Origin: Yoonia sp.
Lineage (GTDB): Bacteria; Pseudomonadota; Alphaproteobacteria; Rhodobacterales; Rhodobacteraceae
Direction of reading: 5' to 3'
NCBI GenBank assembly: GCA_029250945.1
Contig: JAQXEG010000005.1
Coordinates: forward strand, 22,384 to 86,383
DNA length: 64,000 bases
Under the pieces are notes generated by a model, which was not told where the DNA came from, searched no databases, and saw only the letters and a program-made list of their open reading frames with translations. Position numbers and translations under genes: made by a program. Each line of letters opens with the position of its first letter. Position 1 is the first letter of the stretch. Below are positions 46,734 to 57,400 of the stretch, piece after piece.

Positions 46734-47540
46734 ATGACCAATGACACCCCAAAGGGCGACCGCATCGCCAAAGTTTTGTCCCGCGCAGGCATCGCGTCCC
46801 GCCGCGTATCCGAGACCATGATCGAAGAGGGCCGCGTGTCCGTGAATGGCAAGACGATCACGTCCCCTGCCCTGAACGTCACACCCGACGACCGCATTGT
46901 TGTGGATGGCAAGCGTGTGGGCGAACCCGATGCGGCACGGATTTGGCTGTATCACAAACCTGCGGGCCTTGTGACGTCCGAGCGTGACGAGAAGGACCGC
47001 CCGACGGTTTTCGCGTCCCTGCCCGACACAATGCCGCGCGTGATGTCGGTGGGCCGGTTGGACATCAACTCCGAAGGGTTGCTGCTACTGACCAACGACG
47101 GTGAGATTAAGCGCAAACTAGAATTGCCCGCGACAGGCTGGCTGCGGCGGTACCGCGTGCGCATCAACGGCTCCGTATCCGAGGGGCGTTTGGACGAATT
47201 GCGTGCAGGCATCACCGTGGACGGTATCCGTTACCAGCCGATGATCGTCACCTTTGATCGCCAGCAGGGCGCAAACGCATGGCTGACCGTATCCATTCGC
47301 GAGGGTAAGAACCGCGAAATTCGCCGCACGATGGAAGCCATCGGTGTGGTCGTGAACCGCCTGATCCGCGTCAGCTATGGCCCGTTCCAATTGGGCGATC
47401 TGAAACAGGGCGAGGTCGAGGAAATCAAGGGCCGCGTTGTGCGCGATCAGCTCGGTCTTGGCGCCCGCCCGAACCCGACGCGCACCCGCAAACCAGTCAA
47501 TCGCCCCAAGCGTGGCCCTTCTGCGGGGAAAAAGCGTTAA
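46734..47540 (+). CDS. rluB: 23S rRNA pseudouridine synthase RluB-like (RsuA family)
   Basis: 268 residues. N-terminal S4 RNA-binding domain (GDRIAKVLSRAGIASRRVSE) and catalytic domain with the active-site Asp in GRLDINSEGLLLLTND, followed by TVSIREGKNREIRRTMEAIG. A basic tail (about 235-268) is Arg/Pro/Lys-rich. It isomerises a uridine of large-subunit rRNA; RluB is favoured over RsuA/RluF by overall pattern, with some uncertainty. Confidence 0.9.
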   Translation: MTNDTPKGDRIAKVLSRAGIASRRVSETMIEEGRVSVNGKTITSPALNVTPDDRIVVDGKRVGEPDAARIWLYHKPAGLVTSERDEKDRPTVFASLPDTMPRVMSVGRLDINSEGLLLLTNDGEIKRKLELPATGWLRRYRVRINGSVSEGRLDELRAGITVDGIRYQPMIVTFDRQQGANAWLTVSIREGKNREIRRTMEAIGVVVNRLIRVSYGPFQLGDLKQGEVEEIKGRVVRDQLGLGARPNPTRTRKPVNRPKRGPSAGKKR

Positions 47541-47569
47541 GGTTGAACCCGTGTCGCCCGTGCCGCCTT

Positions 47570-47707
47570 GTGCGTGTTAATGGCAACGGCCGTACGGGGC
47601 GTGTGCAGGGCGAACAGCCCTATTCCGCGTGGAAGATCACATTTGCAGTGTTGCTTGGCCTGATCATTGCGCTTATTGCTGGGTTTGTTATCGCTAACAG
47701 CCAATAG
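47570..47707 (+). CDS. Possible small single-span membrane protein
   Basis: An open frame of about 45 codons ends with TAG at 47705-47707. From GTG 47570 it reads MRVNGNGRTGRVQGEQPYSA (GTG as Met), followed by a strong transmembrane helix (WKITFAVLLGLIIALIAGFV) and IANSQ. A TTG at 47543 is an alternative start. Neither has a good ribosome-binding site, which lowers confidence. The clear basic N-side followed by a single helix suggests a real small membrane protein between rluB and the kinase gene. Confidence 0.4.
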   Translation: MRVNGNGRTGRVQGEQPYSAWKITFAVLLGLIIALIAGFVIANSQ

Positions 47708-47719
47708 ATAAGGTGCCAC

Positions 47720-48610
47720 ATGATCCTCTGCGCGGGCGAAGCCCTGATTGATATGCTGCCGCGTGATGGTGCGTTTGCGCCCCACGCCGGTGGGTCGGTT
47801 TTCAACACTGCCATTGCGCTTGGACGCTTGGGCGCGCCGGTCCAGTTCTTTTCGGGTCTGTCGTCTGACCTGTTTGGCGACATTCTGCGGGCCGAGCTGG
47901 CCGCATCAAAGGTCGACAGCACCCCCGCCCATATCGCCGACCGCCCGACCACATTGGCCTTTGTCACACTGACCGACGGGCACGCATCCTATGCGTTTTA
48001 CGACGAAAACACCGCTGGGCGCATGTTGACAGCTGACAACTTGCCCGACACGGCCGCTGATGCGGTGTTTTTCGGTGGCATCAGCCTTGTGGTGGAACCC
48101 TGTGCGGCGGCCTATACGGCGTTGATGGCCCAAGTGGCCCCGACGGCTGTGACCATGATTGACCCCAATATCCGCCCCAGCTTTATCACCGATGAAGCCG
48201 CCTATCGCGCCCGCCTGACCCAAATGTTTGCCCGTGCCGATATCATCAAAACCTCGGACGAGGACCTTGAGTGGATAACGGGGGGCACGGACGCCAGCGT
48301 CTTGTTCGACGGGACCGATGTGCAGGTCATCCTGCTGACACGCGGGGCCGAGGGCGTCACCGTTTTGACCCGTGATGCCGCGGCGGACGTCCCTGCGCAA
48401 AAGGCGCAAGTGGTGGATACCGTGGGTGCCGGTGATACGTTCAGCGCGGGTTTCCTCGCGGATCTTGAAACTGCTGGGTTACTGACCAAATCCGCGCTGT
48501 CAGGGGCCAGCATGGATGATCTGACCCGCGCCGCCGCATTCGGCGCACGCGTCGCCGCGATCACTGTAGCCCGCGCAGGGGCAAACCCGCCGTGGGCGTC
48601 CGAGTTGTGA
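47720..48610 (+). CDS. PfkB family sugar kinase (fructokinase-like)
   Basis: 296 residues: N-terminal substrate-lid region ([29 protein letters not shown]) and the C-terminal PfkB signature [19 protein letters not shown] with the catalytic Asp. It phosphorylates a sugar, probably fructose, by analogy to roseobacter relatives. Its stop overlaps the dtd start as GTGA at 48607-48610, so the two are translationally coupled. Confidence 0.88.
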   Translation: MILCAGEALIDMLPRDGAFAPHAGGSVFNTAIALGRLGAPVQFFSGLSSDLFGDILRAELAASKVDSTPAHIADRPTTLAFVTLTDGHASYAFYDENTAGRMLTADNLPDTAADAVFFGGISLVVEPCAAAYTALMAQVAPTAVTMIDPNIRPSFITDEAAYRARLTQMFARADIIKTSDEDLEWITGGTDASVLFDGTDVQVILLTRGAEGVTVLTRDAAADVPAQKAQVVDTVGAGDTFSAGFLADLETAGLLTKSALSGASMDDLTRAAAFGARVAAITVARAGANPPWASEL

Positions 48611-49044
48611 GGGCGCTGATCCAGCGCGTCACCCGCGCCAGCGTCACGGTTGATGGCGACACAATCGGTGCAATTGATCACGGGCTGCTGATCCTTGTCT
48701 GCGCGATGCAGGGCGACACGCCCGCGCAATCGGCCAAGCTCGCCGCGAAGATTTCCAAACTGCGGGTATTTCAGGACGACGGGGGCAAGATGAACCTGTC
48801 GCTCAAGGATACAGGCGGAGCCGCGCTGATCGTGTCGCAGTTCACGCTGGCCAGCGACACATCACGGGGCAACAGGCCGGGGTTTTCAGCCGCCGCCAGC
48901 CCCGCCGACGGGCGCGCGCTATATGAACAGTTCATCACGGATGTGTCCGCCTTAGATATCCCTGTGCAAACCGGTCAATTCGGCGCCGACATGGCGGTGG
49001 ATTTGTGCAATGACGGGCCAGTCACCCTCTGGTTAGACGTCTAA
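48607..49044 (+). CDS. dtd: D-aminoacyl-tRNA deacylase
   Basis: 145 residues starting at GTG 48607 ([17 protein letters not shown]). The active-site SQFTLASDT motif and the Gly-cisPro element GNRPGF are present. It removes D-amino acids (and glycine) from mischarged tRNA. The start codon is read within the kinase stop (GTGA). The 3' end overlaps the convergent znuB by 23 bases. Confidence 0.95.
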   Translation: MRALIQRVTRASVTVDGDTIGAIDHGLLILVCAMQGDTPAQSAKLAAKISKLRVFQDDGGKMNLSLKDTGGAALIVSQFTLASDTSRGNRPGFSAAASPADGRALYEQFITDVSALDIPVQTGQFGADMAVDLCNDGPVTLWLDV

Positions 49045-49822
49045 GGCCTTTTGCCACGACGCTGATCGCGAAAATACCCACAGCGACACAAACAATCGTC
49101 GGCCCAACCGGTGTGTCCAGCATCATCGCAGCCCGCAAACCGCCCACTGCCGATGTGGCCCCGATCAGCGCGGCTAGCACCACCATCTGTTCGGGGGTAC
49201 GCGCAAAGCCACGCGCCGCAGCGGCGGGTATGATCAATAGTGATGTGATCAGCAATGCGCCAACGACCTTAATCGCCACGGCCACCACAGCCGCAAGCAA
49301 TAGCGTCAGCACAAGCTGTTCACGGGCGGGTTTCACGCCAGCCGCACTTGCCAGATCGGGGTTCAACGTCGCGGTTAGCATCGCGTTCCACCGCGACACA
49401 AGCACAGCAATCACAACCGCCGCACCGCCCCAGATGATGCCCAAATCCGCCCGTGTTACCGTCAACACATCGCCGAACAAATATGCGTCCAGATCAATGC
49501 GTTGACCCGGAATGAACGTCACCATCACAAGACCGATGGCCAGCGCACCTTGGGCCAGCACGCCAAGGATCGTGTCGATCCCCTGTCCACGTCCCGACAG
49601 ACTTGTGATCAATAGCGCCATGACAAGGGACACCATGCCAACGCCCGCGAAAATCGACAGGTTGAACATCAGCGATATCGCGACCCCCAATACCGCCGCA
49701 TGGGCCGTCGCGTCACCAATATAGGCCATGCGGCGCCACACCACAAAGCAGCCCAATGTCGCCGCCGCAAGGGCTGTGCCGGTCGCAGCCAGCCCAGCGC
49801 GGATCAGAAAATCGTCAAGCAT
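49022..49822 (-). CDS. znuB: Zinc ABC transporter permease ZnuB
   Basis: 266 residues with about eight transmembrane helices of the ABC-3 family. Conserved stretches include [20 protein letters not shown] near the N-terminus and [20 protein letters not shown], the cytoplasmic coupling region. It is the membrane component of high-affinity Zn2+ uptake with ZnuA and ZnuC. Its ATG overlaps the znuC stop by one base (49822). Confidence 0.93.
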   Translation of the reverse strand: MLDDFLIRAGLAATGTALAAATLGCFVVWRRMAYIGDATAHAAVLGVAISLMFNLSIFAGVGMVSLVMALLITSLSGRGQGIDTILGVLAQGALAIGLVMVTFIPGQRIDLDAYLFGDVLTVTRADLGIIWGGAAVVIAVLVSRWNAMLTATLNPDLASAAGVKPAREQLVLTLLLAAVVAVAIKVVGALLITSLLIIPAAAARGFARTPEQMVVLAALIGATSAVGGLRAAMMLDTPVGPTIVCVAVGIFAISVVAKGLRRLTRG

Positions 49823-50562
49823 TAGTCGGCCTTTGCTGCGTGGTCATGATCGTGGTGATGGTGGTTGTGTTCATGCCGGTAAAGCGCCAACGCGCCCCCC
49901 GTGCCAGTGCCAAACAATTCGCGGTATGCAGGTGCGGCTGACACAACATCAGGCGTACCCTCGCAGCAGACATGCCCGTTCAGGCAGACAACCCTGTCAG
50001 ATGCGCTCATGACGACGTGCAATTCGTGACTGACCATCAAAACGGCGCAGCCAAAGTTACGGCGCACGTCCTCGATCTGTTGATAGAAGCGTGCTGATCC
50101 CGGCTGATCGAGGCCCTGTGTCGCCTCGTCCAGCATCAGGATATCGGGTTTTTCCAACAGGGCGCGGGCCAAGAGAACCCGCTGGAATTGCCCGCCAGAC
50201 AGCGCCGACATCTGCCGCCCCGCAACATCGGGTGCACCCGCGGTGGCCAGCGCCTGTGTGGCATCAGCGTTGCTGACGCGCTTGGGCAGGTTCAGAAAGC
50301 GCCGCACTGTAATGGGCATGGTAGGGTCAACGTGAAGTTTCTGCGGCACATAACCGATCCGTAGGCCGGGTTTGCGTGTCACCGTCCCTTTTTCCGGGGA
50401 CAACGCCCCGATCAGCACCCGCAACAGCGATGACTTGCCCGAACCGTTCGGCCCCACGATTGTGACGATCTCACCCTCTTCAATATTCAGGTCGACGCGG
50501 TCCAGCACAAGGTTGTCGCCATGGCGCAGGCTGATCCCGTTTGCAGATATAAGCACGGTCAT
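49822..50562 (-). CDS. znuC: Zinc ABC transporter ATP-binding protein ZnuC
   Basis: 246 residues. Walker A GPNGSGKSSLLR at about 37-48, signature LSGGQFQRVLLARALL, Walker B ILMLDEATQGLD, and a C-terminal His-rich tail (HEHNHHHHDHDHAAKAD) as usual in ZnuC. The ATG at 50562 overlaps the zur stop (50559-50562). Operon order is zur-znuC-znuB. Confidence 0.94.
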   Translation of the reverse strand: MTVLISANGISLRHGDNLVLDRVDLNIEEGEIVTIVGPNGSGKSSLLRVLIGALSPEKGTVTRKPGLRIGYVPQKLHVDPTMPITVRRFLNLPKRVSNADATQALATAGAPDVAGRQMSALSGGQFQRVLLARALLEKPDILMLDEATQGLDQPGSARFYQQIEDVRRNFGCAVLMVSHELHVVMSASDRVVCLNGHVCCEGTPDVVSAAPAYRELFGTGTGGALALYRHEHNHHHHDHDHAAKAD

Positions 50563-51044
50563 GGTGCCGTCTCCGGTGTTTGGCAAAGCGGGCAAAGCCC
50601 TTCTGCTTCGATCACAGTCTGTTCGATCTGAAAACCCGCTAGGGCTGCGGATGCGCCCAAGGGGCCGTGACCCGCCGCCGCCTCGGCCACTGTGCCGCAG
50701 GTCCGGCAGATCATAAAAGCGGGGTTATGATCAGCACCCGGGTGTGCGCAAGCGATAAACGCATTCAACCGCTCAATGCGGTGGGCAAACCCCTGATCCA
50801 CAAGGAACCCCAGCGCCCGATAGGCGACAGGTGGTTTGGACCCCAGCCCCTCGGCATCGAGCCGCGCGAGCACGTCATACGCCCCCATCGCAGTATGTTC
50901 TTCGAGCAGGATTTCAAATGTCCGCCGCCGCACAGGCGTCATTTGCACGCCCCGCTCTGCACAAAGGCGCACGACTTCTGCAAGGGCGGACTGCACGCAA
51001 CGAGTGTGGTCGTGGGGGGCGAACCCCAACGGGTCAGATGACAT
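50559..51044 (-). CDS. zur: Zinc uptake regulator Zur (Fur family)
   Basis: 161 residues. A winged-helix DNA-binding N-domain (RTFEILLEEHTAMGAYDVLA) is followed by metal-binding C-terminal motifs: AHPGADHNPAFMICRTCGT (His plus C-x-x-C) and GLCPLCQ (second C-x-x-C). With Zn2+ bound it represses zinc-uptake genes. It is divergent from znuA, and a perfect 14-bp palindrome lies in the 66-base gap. Confidence 0.93.
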   Translation of the reverse strand: MSSDPLGFAPHDHTRCVQSALAEVVRLCAERGVQMTPVRRRTFEILLEEHTAMGAYDVLARLDAEGLGSKPPVAYRALGFLVDQGFAHRIERLNAFIACAHPGADHNPAFMICRTCGTVAEAAAGHGPLGASAALAGFQIEQTVIEAEGLCPLCQTPETAP

Positions 51045-51058
51045 CTTGCGCTTCCTGT

Positions 51059-51072
51059 TATGTTATAACATA
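51059..51072. promoter_or_regulatory. Predicted Zur box between zur and znuA
   Basis: A perfect 14-bp palindrome, TATGTTATAACATA, is centred in the zur-znuA divergent promoter region (zur ATG 51044, znuA ATG 51111). Alphaproteobacterial Zur boxes are AT-rich palindromes of this TATGTTATA/TATAACATA form, so it probably controls both transcripts. Confidence 0.8.
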
Positions 51073-51110
51073 CATAGTCTATAGATTTGATTCTCAGAGG
51101 ACAAGACACC

Positions 51111-52085
51111 ATGCGCCCAATCGCCGCCGCCCTGACTGTATTAGCAAGCCCCGCCGTCGCCGCCCCGAATGTTGTGACCGATATCGCCCCAATCAACGGG
51201 ATCGCATCCATCGTGATGGGCGACCTTGGCACACCAGAGGTATTAATCCCGCTGGGTGCTGATGCCCACGACTATGCATTGCGTCCCTCTGACGCGGGCC
51301 GCTTAGCGAACGCCGATTTAGTGATCTGGGTTGGCGAAGGGCTGACGCCGTGGTTGCTCAAGTCCATGGAAACCCTCGGGGATGACGCCACCAACCTAGA
51401 GCTTTTGGACACAGACGGTTGGGAAAAGCGCGACATTTCCAAGTCCCAAGACGATCATGATGATCACGACGACCATGATGATCACAAGGAAGACGAAGAT
51501 CATACAGATCATGAGGGTCACGACGATCATAAAGACCATGATGACCACGAAGAGCATGATGATCACGCCGGCCACGATCACGGCGATGTTGACCCCCATG
51601 CGTGGTTGAGCCCCACCGTCGCGGCAGTTTGGGCCAATCACATTGCCACCGCACTTGGCGAAACTGACCCTGAAAATGCACAAACCTATGCAGACAATGC
51701 CGCTGCATTTGGCCTGCAAATGGATGACCTCATGGCAGACCTCAGCGCGCAAATGACTGCATATGAAGGTAAGACTGTTATCTGGCCACACGACGCTTAC
51801 GGTTATTTCGCAGATACATTTGGCATCATGACAGCGGGCAACATCGCGGGCATCAACGCTGCCGACCCCGGCCCTGCACACATCGCAGAACTGCGCGAAC
51901 ACATGTCCGAGGACAACGTGGGCTGCGTTCTGGCCGACACTGAAATCGGACCATCATGGGCCGACTTAGTGCGCGAAGGCACGGATGCAAAGACCGGCAT
52001 GCTCGCGCCGATTGGCGACGGTGACTATGTGGCCACGATCGAAGGCATGGCCGCCACGATCGCCACCTGTTTGTCAGACGCCTAA
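51111..52085 (+). CDS. znuA: Zinc ABC transporter substrate-binding protein ZnuA
   Basis: 324 residues. A short signal peptide (MRPIAAALTVLASPAVAAP) is followed by the SBP_bac_9 fold (LIPLGADAHDYALRPSDAG, DPHAWLSPTVAAVWANHIA). The zinc-chelating acidic/His loop at about residues 114-160 contains many DDH/HD repeats, as in other ZnuA proteins, and may scavenge or sense Zn2+. ATG 51111 is preferred over the first in-frame codon at 51087 because it starts at the signal peptide. It is convergent with the MttB-family gene (4-base overlap). Confidence 0.95.
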   Translation: MRPIAAALTVLASPAVAAPNVVTDIAPINGIASIVMGDLGTPEVLIPLGADAHDYALRPSDAGRLANADLVIWVGEGLTPWLLKSMETLGDDATNLELLDTDGWEKRDISKSQDDHDDHDDHDDHKEDEDHTDHEGHDDHKDHDDHEEHDDHAGHDHGDVDPHAWLSPTVAAVWANHIATALGETDPENAQTYADNAAAFGLQMDDLMADLSAQMTAYEGKTVIWPHDAYGYFADTFGIMTAGNIAGINAADPGPAHIAELREHMSEDNVGCVLADTEIGPSWADLVREGTDAKTGMLAPIGDGDYVATIEGMAATIATCLSDA

Positions 52086-53635
52086 AAATCTGTTGGTGCG
52101 CCGCCTTCTGATTTGCGGCGCGCCACAAAATCCCCAAGCTCTTCGCGGATGGCATCGTCCATCGGTGGGGCCTCAAAGCTGGCGATGATTTCTTTAAATT
52201 TCTGATGCGCCCGCTCGGCGGTCCATGTGCCGCCCGCAACCTCCCACGCTTCAAAATTGCGCCAGTCCGATACGATGGGCGCATAAAATGCGTTCTCATA
52301 CCGGTCCTGGGTATGCTGGATGCCAAAGAAGTGGCCAGCGGGTCCCACCTCTTTGATTGCGCCGATGGCGATATCGTCGGGGGTGGTCGCGACCACCTCT
52401 GGCTCCATATAGCGTTGGATCATCTGGATGACTTCGCAGTCCATGATGAATTTCTCAGGGGATGCGATCAGCCCCCCCTCAAGCCAGCCCGCCGCATGAT
52501 AGACCATGTTGGCGCCCGATTGCACGGCGGACCACAGGGAATTTGATGTCTCCCACATGGCTTGCCCGTCCGGCACATTGGCCGCACAAACGCCCGATGC
52601 ACGCATCGGCAGTCCGTAGTGCCGCGCCATTTGTCCGGTCATCTGCGTGGCCCGCATGTATTCCGGTGTCCCGAACGCGGGCGCGCCCGATTTCATATCA
52701 ACGTTGCTGGTGAACGTCCCAATTGCACAAGGACATCCCGGTCGCACGTATTGGAACAGCGCCACCGCCGCGAGGCTTTCGGCCATCGACAGCGTTACCG
52801 CCCCTGACATCGTCACCGGTGCCATCGCACCCGCCAGCGTGAAAGGCGTCACAACCACCGCTTGCCCTCGCCGGATCAGACGCAAGCAGCCGTCAATCAT
52901 CGGCACATCATGTTTAAGCGGCGAGGTGGAGTTGATATTGGTGTACATATGGGGTTTCGCCTCAAACTCCTCATCCGTCTGACCGGCGGCAATCTGGACC
53001 ATGTTCATCACATCATCGACCCGCTCCTTGCCCAAGCTATAGGCGTGCATCGCCTTATCCGTCAGGGTCAGCTTGTCATAAAGCACGTCCAGATGCCGAA
53101 CAGAGGCATGGATATCCACAGGTTCAACCGGATAGCCGCCCGCAAAGTGGATGCAGTTGAAATACTGCGTCAGCTTCAACAGATTGGCGCATTGATCACG
53201 GGTGCCGGACACCTTTTTGCCAATCTCCATGTCAAAGTAGTTGGGCGGCGATGACACGTTGCCGAACAGGATATGGTTGCCCCCCATCGGGATCGCCCGT
53301 TCCGGATTGCGCGGGGTGATTGTAAATTGCGATGGTGCTTGGCCAATCATCTCCATCACCCAATCGCGCCCCATGCGCACGTTGGTGCCGTTCACGGTGC
53401 AGCCCGCCTGTTTGAACAGCTCTTGGGCTTCTTCGTTCAGGAATTCAATCCCGATATCCTCGAGAATCGTCATGGCGCCGTTGTGAATGGCCGCAACCCC
53501 ATCGGGGTCGAGCGGTTCTGTCGGGCGGTCGGTGTTGACGGGGATGCGCCATGGCATCTGGTTGATCACATCACTGCCACGGCGGCTTGCGTTACCTGCG
53601 CGGCCACCGCCGCGACGTCTGGGTGTGTTGGCCAT
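52082..53635 (-). CDS. MttB-family (non-pyrrolysine) methyltransferase
   Basis: 517 residues of the trimethylamine methyltransferase/MttB superfamily (COG5598): GAMTILEDIGIEFLNEEAQE near the N-terminus, RQGQAVVVTPFTLAGAMAP and ANMVYHAAGWLEGGL in the barrel. No in-frame TAG exists, so it is not the pyrrolysine form. Non-Pyl relatives demethylate glycine betaine, proline betaine, carnitine or similar compounds and pass the methyl group to a corrinoid protein, none of which is encoded nearby. The ATG at 53635 is chosen; the Arg/Gly-rich N-terminus (NTPRRRGGGRAGNASRRG) is unusual for the family. It is likely downstream of the HAD gene in one transcript. Confidence 0.87.
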   Translation of the reverse strand: MANTPRRRGGGRAGNASRRGSDVINQMPWRIPVNTDRPTEPLDPDGVAAIHNGAMTILEDIGIEFLNEEAQELFKQAGCTVNGTNVRMGRDWVMEMIGQAPSQFTITPRNPERAIPMGGNHILFGNVSSPPNYFDMEIGKKVSGTRDQCANLLKLTQYFNCIHFAGGYPVEPVDIHASVRHLDVLYDKLTLTDKAMHAYSLGKERVDDVMNMVQIAAGQTDEEFEAKPHMYTNINSTSPLKHDVPMIDGCLRLIRRGQAVVVTPFTLAGAMAPVTMSGAVTLSMAESLAAVALFQYVRPGCPCAIGTFTSNVDMKSGAPAFGTPEYMRATQMTGQMARHYGLPMRASGVCAANVPDGQAMWETSNSLWSAVQSGANMVYHAAGWLEGGLIASPEKFIMDCEVIQMIQRYMEPEVVATTPDDIAIGAIKEVGPAGHFFGIQHTQDRYENAFYAPIVSDWRNFEAWEVAGGTWTAERAHQKFKEIIASFEAPPMDDAIREELGDFVARRKSEGGAPTDF

Positions 53636-53723
53636 GGGCCGCATCCTTTTGCCTAAGATTGCCCCAAGCCTACAGGCTGATCCCGACGCTGCTACGCCAA
53701 AACGACAAGAATTGTCGTTTTTG

Positions 53724-54407
53724 TCACCCGTTGTTTTGCGCCGCGATCCAGTCGGGCAAATCACCGATGGTGCGCAGGACCACATCCGCGTCCGGTTCCA
53801 GTTCGCTGCGCGGGGCGGGACCGGTCAGCACGCCGACACAACCCATGCCCGCCCCACGCCCTGCATGCAGATCATGCAGACTGTCGCCCACCATGATGCA
53901 ATCGGCAGGTGCAATGCCTGTCGCCGCGCAAAATCCGTGTAGTTGCCCCGGTGCCGGTTTCCCGCCAAAGCCGCTATCAAAGCCAGCAACAAAATCGAAC
54001 ATATCCGCCACATGGGCGATATTGGCGCGTGCCGGTCCTTCGGCATCATTGGTCGCCACGCCCAGCACCAGCCCCATATCGCGCAGGGTTCGCAGCACGG
54101 GGCGTAGCGGCACAGGTTCCACCTGCGGCACATGTTTGGTCGCCTCTTTCATACGGGCGACCAGGGCCGCCTTGTCCTGTCCGGGCAGCAGAGTCAGCAT
54201 GGCATCGGCCACAACGCTGACGGTTTCCGCAATGACAATACTGCCCTGCCGAAATACCCCTGCATCCATGTCGTAGCCCAGCAGATCGGCCATCTCATCG
54301 GCCTTTTCCTTGGCCTCTGACACGATCATGCCGCGGGTCCATGCGCCCCATGTGGCGTTGAAGTCGAACAACGTCCCGTCTTTGTCGAAAATCACGGCCC
54401 TGATCAT
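53724..54407 (-). CDS. HAD family hydrolase (phosphoglycolate-phosphatase-like)
   Basis: 227 residues with the HAD motifs in order: IFDKDGTLFDF (motif I, nucleophile Asp), GVATNDAEGPAR (motif II), FGGKPAPGQ (Lys, motif III) and MVGDSLHDLHAGRGAG (motif IV). A small cap domain follows motif I. It probably hydrolyses a small phosphate ester. It lies 60 bases from the divergent reductive-dehalogenase fusion gene, so a role in the same process is possible but not shown; a haloacid dehalogenase activity cannot be deduced. Confidence 0.88.
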   Translation of the reverse strand: MIRAVIFDKDGTLFDFNATWGAWTRGMIVSEAKEKADEMADLLGYDMDAGVFRQGSIVIAETVSVVADAMLTLLPGQDKAALVARMKEATKHVPQVEPVPLRPVLRTLRDMGLVLGVATNDAEGPARANIAHVADMFDFVAGFDSGFGGKPAPGQLHGFCAATGIAPADCIMVGDSLHDLHAGRGAGMGCVGVLTGPAPRSELEPDADVVLRTIGDLPDWIAAQNNG

Positions 54408-54467
54408 GGTAAATCTCCCTTGTGGTCTGTTGACAGCAAGCCCCGCAGCGCGGACGGTGTCAACATA

Positions 54468-57400
54468 ATGCGCAAACTCCGATCCTACCGTTCCCGCCCC
54501 ATGCATCTTGGTCCCTATCCGCTGGAAAAGCTCCAGCGGGTGGAGAGTTGTGATCTGTCGGACGTGCCACCGATGCAAGGGCTATCGTTCCGCCGCGCAA
54601 ATGATCCCGCGAGCATTGTGAACGCGATGCAGGACTATCAGGCCATGCTGGACGCCACCCGCGACGGGATGGTGAAAAAGGAAACGGCCGAGATACCCGA
54701 TGACGCCCAAGAACGCGCCAATCATCTGAAATCATTTGGCTATTTCTGTGACGCGGATATGGTTGGGACCTGTACAGTGCCTGATGCAGCGTGGCTACTC
54801 GCCCCAATCGTGAACCCTGACGTGGACCGTTTGGCGGACCGCCTGCGCACGATGCAGCCCAAATCGCTGGCCGCTGGCATTGATATGGTGCTAGCGGGGT
54901 TGCGTGAAAATATGGCGCTGCCGCCCAGTGATTGCCGCCATCACACCCATGCGATTTTGTTTCTTTACACCCATCCCCGCGCCCCTCACGTGGGCGAGGC
55001 AGGCAGCGATTGGATTGCAGATGCCCTGCCCCAGCGGTCATGCCTGCGCGGCATTGAAACCGCCGTGACGCTGGCCAGCTACGTCCGCACGCTGGGCCAT
55101 GATGCGCGCGCGCATTCGATGGCTGCAAGCGACGTTGATCTGGGCAAGCTAGGCGTCGCCGCGGGCTTGGTCACGACCAGAGACGGCACCTTGGTGAACC
55201 CGTTTACCGGCGATCGTTTCGGGCTGGCTGCCGTGACCACGACCCTGACATTTGCGGCTGACCTGCCACTTGCGCCGGACCAATCCCCGCCTGTTAGCTA
55301 CCGGCTTGGCACCGGCACCCACGCAAAATCCGCCCGCACGGCGGACCCGTTTGCCGCGCGTAATTATGCGGATGGCAGCCACCCGTTCGAGACGCTGAAG
55401 CGCGTGGATAACCCCACCACCTATATCGACGCGCCCAACGTGCCACGTGTGCCCAAACGCGCCAACCTGTTTGCCCGCGCCTTGTTCGGCGATCTGGGCA
55501 AACCCGTGCAAGAGGCCACCAAGAACGGCAACTACATGCGTAAATCGGCCAGCGCATTTGCCTTTCGCCCGTCGCTTGGGGCGTTGACGGTGTTGCAACG
55601 CGGGGCGCCAAAGGGTGCGCCTGCGGCCAGTGATCCGGCCAAAAATGCCGCGAATATTAAGGCTGCGCTTTATTTCCTTGGCGTGGATGCTGCGGGGTTA
55701 TCGGCTTGTCCCGACTATGCCTATTACAGCCATGATGCGGCAGGCGATCCGATCACGCCTTATCATCCCAACGCCATTTCCATGATTGTCGATCAGGGGC
55801 ATGAAACGATGGAAGGCGCATCCGGCGATGACTGGATCGCCTGCGCCCAATCCATGCGCGCCTATTTGCGGTTTTCGCTTTTGGGAGGCGTTCTGGCCCA
55901 GCATATCCGCAACCTCGGCTATGAAGCCCGCGTGCATTCCGTGATTGATGAAGAGGTGTTGCACCCCCCACTGCTGCTGCTGTCAGGCTTGGGCGAGGTC
56001 AGCCGCATTGGCGAGGTGATCCTGAACCCGTTCCTTGGCCCGCGCCTGAAATCCGGCGTGGTGACAACCAATATGCCGATGACCCACGATAAGCCGATTG
56101 ATTTCGGTCTGCAAAAATTCTGCGAAGCCTGCAACAAATGCGCCCGCGAATGCCCCAGTGGTGCGATTACGGCGGGACCAAAGCTGATGTTCAACGGCTA
56201 CGAGATCTGGAAATCCGACAGCCAGAAATGTACGACCTACCGCGTTAGCCACAAAAATGGCGCGATGTGTGGGCGGTGCATGAAAACCTGTCCTTGGAAC
56301 CTCGAGGGGTTGTTCGCCGAGGCCCCGTTTCGCAAGCTGGCGATGGCTGTCCCCCAAGCAGCCAAGGCCCTTGCCACATTGGATGACAAGCTGGGCAATG
56401 GGGCGATCAACACGGCCAAGAAATGGTGGTGGGATCTGGAAATGATCGACGACGGGGCCTATCGCCCTGCCCGCGGTCCAGTGAATGCGCGCGCCTTGCA
56501 GCCTGATCTGGACCTGCAATATGCCGATCAAACGCTTGCGGTTTATCCCGCCCCTCTTGCGCCGCCGCCCTATCCATGGCCGTTCCCGATGGACCGCGAG
56601 GCAGGGATCGACGCCTATGCAAACCTGATCGACGCGGACACCTACCGCGCGCGTCGCAATGCCGGAACGCCGCCCGAACACATCTATACCGCCGATCAGT
56701 CCGATGTGCCTGTTCTGGCGCTGGATGTAACGCGGGCCACGCCGCTAACGGATGCGATTACATTATATGAGCTGTCCGATCCCGATGGTGCCGACCTGCC
56801 CCCATTTACCGCAGGTGGGCATATTGATGTCGTCGTCGCACCCGAGTTCTTCCGCCAATATTCGCTGTCAGGTGATCCCGCCAACCGCAAATCATACCAG
56901 ATCGCGGTTCTGCGGGAGGACGCTGGCCGTGGCGGCTCTGCACTGATGCACCGGATATTCGAGGTAGGGCGCCGCGTGTTCGTGTCCAAACCGATCAACC
57001 ATTTCCCACTTGCCCCAGATGGCCACAGCTATCTGATGGGTGGCGGAATCGGGGTGACGCCGATGGTAGCCATGGCGCACGCGCTGTATGCCCAAGGGCG
57101 TAGCTTTGATCTGCATTATAGCGTGACAACCCGTGCCGACGCAGGGTTTATCCTGCTGTTGCAAAACACCCCCTGGGCCGACGCCGTGCATATTCACATC
57201 AGCGACGAAGGCACCCGCGCCGACCTGATGGCGGTGCTGCCCCACCGCATGGATGCCCATGTTTATACCTGCGGACCTGACAGCTATATGCAGGCCGTGA
57301 TGAATTCCGCCGCTGCCAATGGATTTGATGATGAACATCGCCATCTGGAATTTTTTGCCGTGCCAGAGGCACCGGATTACGAAAATAACCCCTTTGCCTT

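Noticed and set aside
51420..51600. Tandem GAT-CAC type repeat as a possible CRISPR or regulatory repeat
   Set aside because: The repeats are short, in frame and encode the Asp/His-rich metal loop of ZnuA; there are no spacers.
51396..51902. A 168-codon minus-strand frame inside znuA
   Set aside because: It mirrors the repetitive GAT/CAC codons of the His/Asp-rich loop of ZnuA, giving an artificial hydrophobic Ile/Val-rich peptide.
52082..53635. Pyrrolysine-containing trimethylamine methyltransferase
   Set aside because: There is no in-frame TAG in the gene and no pyl genes are seen; the family also has many non-pyrrolysine members.
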